DNA from: DAOUAM01 sp034433305
GTDB lineage: Bacteria; Chloroflexota; Dehalococcoidia; Lucifugimonadales; DAOUAM01
Direction of reading: 5' to 3'
DNA: 8,422 bases
Assembly: GCA_034433305.1 (NCBI GenBank)
Contig: DAOUAM010000067.1
Span: 1-8,422, forward strand
Position 1 is the first letter of the stretch. Each line of letters begins with the position of its first letter. The notes below the pieces were generated by a model that ran no database searches, was not told the origin of the DNA, and saw only the letters and a list, made by a program, of their open reading frames with translations. Positions 6,225-8,422 of this stretch are shown in pieces. A program made the translations under genes and the position numbers.

Positions 6225-6270
6225 CCTTCGGCAGGCTCAGAGCCTGTCCCGAGCCTGCCGAGGGGACAGG
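6225..6270. repeat. REP-like palindrome with alternative nested stems
   Basis: CCTTCGGCAGGCTC (6225-6238) pairs with GAGCCTGCCGAGG (6251-6263) around a 12-nt loop. The loop strand CCTGTCCC (6243-6250) can alternatively pair with GGGACAGG (6263-6270). The two stems exclude each other. The CTTCGGCARGCTCAGAGC part also appears at 2354-2370, upstream of copy A, linking both intergenic repeats to one family of short palindromes. Confidence 0.7.
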
Positions 6271-6271
6271 T

Positions 6272-6357
6272 CTGGCTCTCCCCCAAGGGGGGCGAGGATG
6301 TCCCTGCCCCCTGTGGGGGAAGGCCAGAAAGGGGGCTGGCCTGCGCAGCGGCCTGTC
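6272..6357 (-). repeat. Dispersed intergenic repeat, copy B
   Basis: The inverted counterpart of the repeat at 2443-2535, from CTGGCTCTCCCCC to GGCCAGAAAGGGGGCTGGCC and on to AGCGGCCTGTC. It differs from copy A by scattered substitutions and a few missing bases around GGATGTCC. This copy lies inside the inner inverted repeats of the MITE-like element, while copy A has no such flanks. The two copies are 3.7 kb apart in opposite orientation and could support inversion of the segment between them, which includes the regulatory cassette and the terminase. Confidence 0.8.
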
Positions 6358-6532
6358 CTGGGCTTACCGAAGGAGAGGGGGCCATAGATATACCGAGGTA
6401 TGGCCCTTAAAGACCGGGGGTGAGGTCGGCCGGCATGCCCACCTCTCACCCGGCCTGAAGGTCTGTCCGCTCGTGCGCTGCGTCACGGTAGGCTGATGGC
6501 TGATAGCTAACAGCTTGTAAAGGAGGACGGCA

Positions 6533-7789
6533 ATGGGCATGAAGCAGACGCTATCAAAGGTAGTGGCGCTGGCGCGGCGGGCGCCGCCCCGGCCCAGGCT
6601 GCGGGCCAACCGGGTGGCGCCGGCGCTGAGCAGCCGCTGGGAGCAGGAGCTGGGCGTGGGGCAGTCCTGGATGCCGGTGACCTACGGCGAGTACTACCCC
6701 AGGTCGGCGCTGGTGTACGCGGCTGTCAAACTGCGGCAGGACGCCGTGGTGCGAGCGCCCCTGAGGGTGTACAGGCGGGCGGAGCCTGGAGGCCGGCAGT
6801 CGCGGGAGGCGGCGCGCCCCTTGCCAGGGGAGGCCGGCCCCAGGCGCGGCGCCGGCGAGGCCGTGGGGCTGGAGCACCCGCTCCAGCGGCTGCTGGACCA
6901 CCCCAACCCCTTCTGGACTCGGGGCGACCTGTGGCGGGCCACGGAGACCTACCTGGGCCTGTGGGGCGCGGCCTTCTGGGGGCTGGAGCGGGACGAGGCC
7001 GGCCAGGTGGCGGAGGTATGGCCGCTGCGCCCCGACAGGGTGCGGGTGGTGCCCGACCCCAGGCGCTACATCAAGGGCTTCGTGTATGTGGGCCAGGGGC
7101 AGCAGATGGTGGCCTACGTGCCGGAGGACATGGTGTGGTTGCGCTACTTCAATCCCCTGGACGAGTTCGCCGGGCTTTCGCCCATAGCCCCGCTGCGGCT
7201 GTCGGCGGACATGGGGCTGGACGCGCTGCGGGCCAACCGCAGCAGCCTGGCCAACGACAGCACACCGGGCCTGTTCATCGAGACGGCGGACACGCCCACC
7301 GATGACGAGGTGCGGGAGTTCTACGAGCGCTGGGAGTCGCGGTTCCGGGGGCCTGGCAACGCCCGCCGGCCGGTGCTGCTGGCCAGCGGCATGAAGGCGG
7401 CCAACCTGGGGTTCAGCCCCAGGGACATGGAGTACATTCAGGCCCTGCGCTGGAGCCTGGAGGACGTGGCCCGGGTGTACGGCGTGCCCAAGGCCATGCT
7501 GGGGGACATCGAGCGCATCACCTTCTCCAACTTCCAGACGGCCCGGCGGGTGTTCTGGGAGGACACGATTGTGCCCCAGTTGAAGTTCTACGAGGAGGCG
7601 CTGGGGCACATGCTGGTGCCCCGCTTCGGCGACTCGCGGCTGTTCGTGGAGTTCGACCTGAGCGCCATCGAGGCGCTGCAGGAGAGCGAGAACGACAAGG
7701 CCCAGCGCAGGCAGCTTTACGTGTCCAGCGGCATCATGACGGTGGACGAGGTGCGGCGCGAGCTGAACCTGCCGCCCCTGGGGCGATAG
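6533..7789 (+). CDS. HK97-family phage portal protein
   Basis: 418 residues. AAAGGAGG ends 6 nt before the ATG, an almost ideal ribosome-binding site. The portal forms the dodecameric ring at one capsid vertex through which terminase drives DNA. Family features: the N-terminal YAAVKLRQDAVVRAPLRVYRR region, HPLQRLLDHPNPFWTRGDLW in the second domain, GLSPI (214-218) leading into a long helix, and the C-terminal VPKAMLGDI-x4-FSNFQTARRVFW block (322-340), followed by VPQLKFYEEALGHML. Length is close to the family norm, so it looks complete. It is codirectional with the terminase but separated from it by 361 bp of repeat element; in an intact phage the two usually abut. No protease or capsid gene follows: the next gene is on the other strand, 5 bp after the stop. 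A pro-rich insert near residues 85-110 (RAEPGGRQSREAARPL) looks like a lineage-specific loop. Confidence 0.9.
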   Translation: MGMKQTLSKVVALARRAPPRPRLRANRVAPALSSRWEQELGVGQSWMPVTYGEYYPRSALVYAAVKLRQDAVVRAPLRVYRRAEPGGRQSREAARPLPGEAGPRRGAGEAVGLEHPLQRLLDHPNPFWTRGDLWRATETYLGLWGAAFWGLERDEAGQVAEVWPLRPDRVRVVPDPRRYIKGFVYVGQGQQMVAYVPEDMVWLRYFNPLDEFAGLSPIAPLRLSADMGLDALRANRSSLANDSTPGLFIETADTPTDDEVREFYERWESRFRGPGNARRPVLLASGMKAANLGFSPRDMEYIQALRWSLEDVARVYGVPKAMLGDIERITFSNFQTARRVFWEDTIVPQLKFYEEALGHMLVPRFGDSRLFVEFDLSAIEALQESENDKAQRRQLYVSSGIMTVDEVRRELNLPPLGR

Positions 7790-7794
7790 CCCGG

Positions 7795-8133
7795 CTATTC
7801 CGACTCCTGCTGGTGCCGCCAGCTCAGCGCCTTGCGCAGCAGGGCCTCGGCGATGGCCCGCTGGCGGCGCTGGTCGCGGGTGCGCTGGGCGGCCAGCGCC
7901 GCGAAGCGCGCTGCCAGCTCGGCGCGGTAGCGCTCGAACTCGCGGACGGCCCGCTCGCACTCGGCGTCGTCAGGGATGCGCACGGTGCCAGAGTGGCCGC
8001 ACTGGGCCAGGGCCGCCACAAAGCGGGCGACGTCAGACCGGGGCCCGGTTGTGTTGGGGCAGGGTGGCGGTCGAGCCTGCCTCTCTCCCCATCCAAGTGT
8101 ACAGATGTGGCCAGGCTTCCGGCTCATCGGCAC
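7795..8133 (-). CDS. Hypothetical Arg/Ala-rich helical protein
   Basis: 112 residues if started at the GTG at 8133; an ATG two codons later (8127) is equally possible, and neither has a clear Shine-Dalgarno. From about residue 33 the codons nearly all end in G or C, so this frame is clearly coding although it opposes the portal gene. The C-terminal ~60 residues (AECERAVREFERYRAELAAR onward) are rich in Ala, Arg, Glu and Gln with no Pro or Gly, predicting one or two long helices, perhaps a coiled coil. The N-terminal 32 residues (Pro, Cys, Gly-rich) look different and may not be translated. No family is recognised. It lies 30 bp downstream of a truncated gene on the same strand, so the two probably formed an operon that the insertion sequence cut off from its promoter. 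Confidence 0.6.
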   Translation of the reverse strand: MPMSRKPGHICTLGWGERQARPPPCPNTTGPRSDVARFVAALAQCGHSGTVRIPDDAECERAVREFERYRAELAARFAALAAQRTRDQRRQRAIAEALLRKALSWRHQQESE

Positions 8134-8163
8134 GCTGGCCGGCGGGACATGTAGTCGCTATCG

Positions 8164-8316
8164 TCACATAGCAGCCTTCACGTGCCGAAGCAACTGCGCG
8201 AGGAACTGGCGGGCCGACAGGTCTTCTGCAGGCTCGATGTAATTCTCTTGCAGGTCTGCTCTTTGGGGGTCAGCCATGATGAAGCAAGCGGCGTTGTACT
8301 GGCGCTCTCTCACTAG
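8164..8316 (-). pseudogene. 3' remnant of a gene cut at the IS junction
   Basis: A 50-codon open frame on the minus strand begins at the edge of the insertion sequence (LVRERQYNAACFIMADPQRA) and ends LSARQFLAQLLRHVKAAM before a TGA at 8164. An internal ATG at 8277 would give a 37-aa peptide but lacks a ribosome-binding site, and the frame reads sensibly upstream of it. The simplest reading is the C-terminal end of a larger protein whose 5' part lies beyond the insertion sequence or has been lost. The family is not recognised. Confidence 0.5.
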
Positions 8317-8331
8317 GGCGTGTTTGAAAAC
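8316..8331. repeat. Putative terminal inverted repeat of the insertion sequence
   Basis: GGGCGTGTTTGAAAAC sits between the gene remnant and the transposase stop codon. GTGTTTGAAAA ends are common in IS5-family elements whose transposase has this kind of C-terminus. CTA/CTAG at 8313-8316 may be part of the target site. The other end of the element is outside the window, so the repeat cannot be matched here. Confidence 0.5.
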
Positions 8332-8422
8332 CTAGAGCCACATGATAATGGCCGCAATGATGAGCAGCGTATGATAGGTTACCGCCAGCTTCTCATAGCG
8401 GGTCGCAATGGCCCGGTACTGC
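8332..8422 (-). mobile_element. IS5-family transposase, C-terminal fragment (runs off window)
   Basis: The last 30 codons of a transposase are visible, beginning QYRAIATRYEKLAVTYHTLL and ending in a hydrophobic IIMWL before TAG. The RAIATRYEKLA motif followed by a hydrophobic helix is the hallmark C-terminus of IS5-type DDE transposases; the Glu of RYEKLA region is close to the last DDE residue in these enzymes. The gene is cut by the window end, so its integrity is unknown. It reads leftward, and its stop lies 16 bp inside the element's apparent end. Insertion here separates the minus-strand genes at 7795-8316 from any upstream promoter. Confidence 0.8.

Larger units (their letters stand above)
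6171..6511. mobile_element. MITE-like non-coding element between terminase and portal
   Basis: The ends are inverted repeats: GTTAGCTGTCAGCTTTCAGC (6171-6190) and, complemented, GTTAGCTATCAGCCATCAGC (6492-6511), 17 of 20 identical. Inside is a second inverted pair, 6215-6240 and 6358-6383 (23 of 26 identical, containing CTCTCCTTCGG). Within that lie a long palindrome (6225-6263) and copy B of the dispersed repeat (6272-6357). No open frame looks coding, so any movement would need a transposase supplied in trans. It starts inside the terminase stop codon and ends 8 bp before the portal's ribosome-binding site. No clear target duplication is visible. Confidence 0.6.

Noticed and set aside
6554..7960. 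468-codon open frame opposite the portal gene
   Set aside because: Same kind of antisense shadow; composition is His/Pro/Gln/Arg-rich and the plus strand encodes a clear portal protein.
8134..8150. Start at the ATG at 8150 for a minus-strand peptide
   Set aside because: It lies in another frame that stops after eight codons.

Overview
This is a GC-rich bacterial window (about 65% G+C by eye) with strongly G/C-biased third codon positions. The gene content fits an environmental member of the Chloroflexota (Dehalococcoidia-like): a Corynebacterium-family glycogen synthase, short CTTCGGCARGCTCAG-type palindromic repeats, an ImmA/IrrE-like protein with an altered zinc motif, and an orphan terminase/portal pair. 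That placement is inference from general resemblance only; no rRNA or marker gene is present.

Layout. (1) 1-2312, host-like: a small four-helix membrane protein on the minus strand (137-691) diverges from a GT4 glycosyltransferase of the glycogen/maltose-1-phosphate synthase family (1089-2312). (2) 2313-2635: non-coding, with copy A of a dispersed repeat and a sigma70-like promoter just upstream of the next gene. (3) 2636-4214, regulatory cassette: an M78/ImmA-like protein lacking the catalytic Glu (HALGH instead of HExxH) converges on an XRE repressor-like gene. The repressor diverges from a double zinc-ribbon protein across a region with a full consensus promoter (TTGACA-N18-TATAAT), a back-to-back minus-strand promoter and four ATWCGTCA boxes, the last within a near-perfect 19-nt palindrome. 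(4) 4215-4833: a strong 14-bp hairpin, a 68-aa minus-strand peptide gene with a lasso/RiPP-leader-like YxxPxIxxYGxIxxLT motif, and a small intrinsic-terminator-like hairpin. (5) 4834-7789, phage-derived: terminase large subunit and HK97-type portal, separated by a 341-bp non-coding MITE-like element with terminal inverted repeats, nested inner repeats and copy B (inverted) of the dispersed repeat. (6) 7790-8422: a minus-strand hypothetical gene, a 50-codon gene remnant cut at its 5' side, and the end of an IS5-like insertion sequence with the transposase C-terminus.

How it fits together. Regions 3-5 look like a prophage or integrative-element remnant. The XRE protein probably binds the ATWCGTCA boxes and controls both itself and the zinc-ribbon gene, as in lysogeny switches; the ImmA-like protein may be a partner or a degenerate antirepressor. 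Terminase and portal keep their key motifs, but no small terminase, protease, capsid or tail gene is visible, and the downstream side is broken by opposite-strand genes and the IS. The most notable items are the peptide gene with a lasso-type leader motif, the divergent operator/promoter switch, the HALGH protein with an apparently near-leaderless start, and the repeat-within-MITE structure between terminase and portal.
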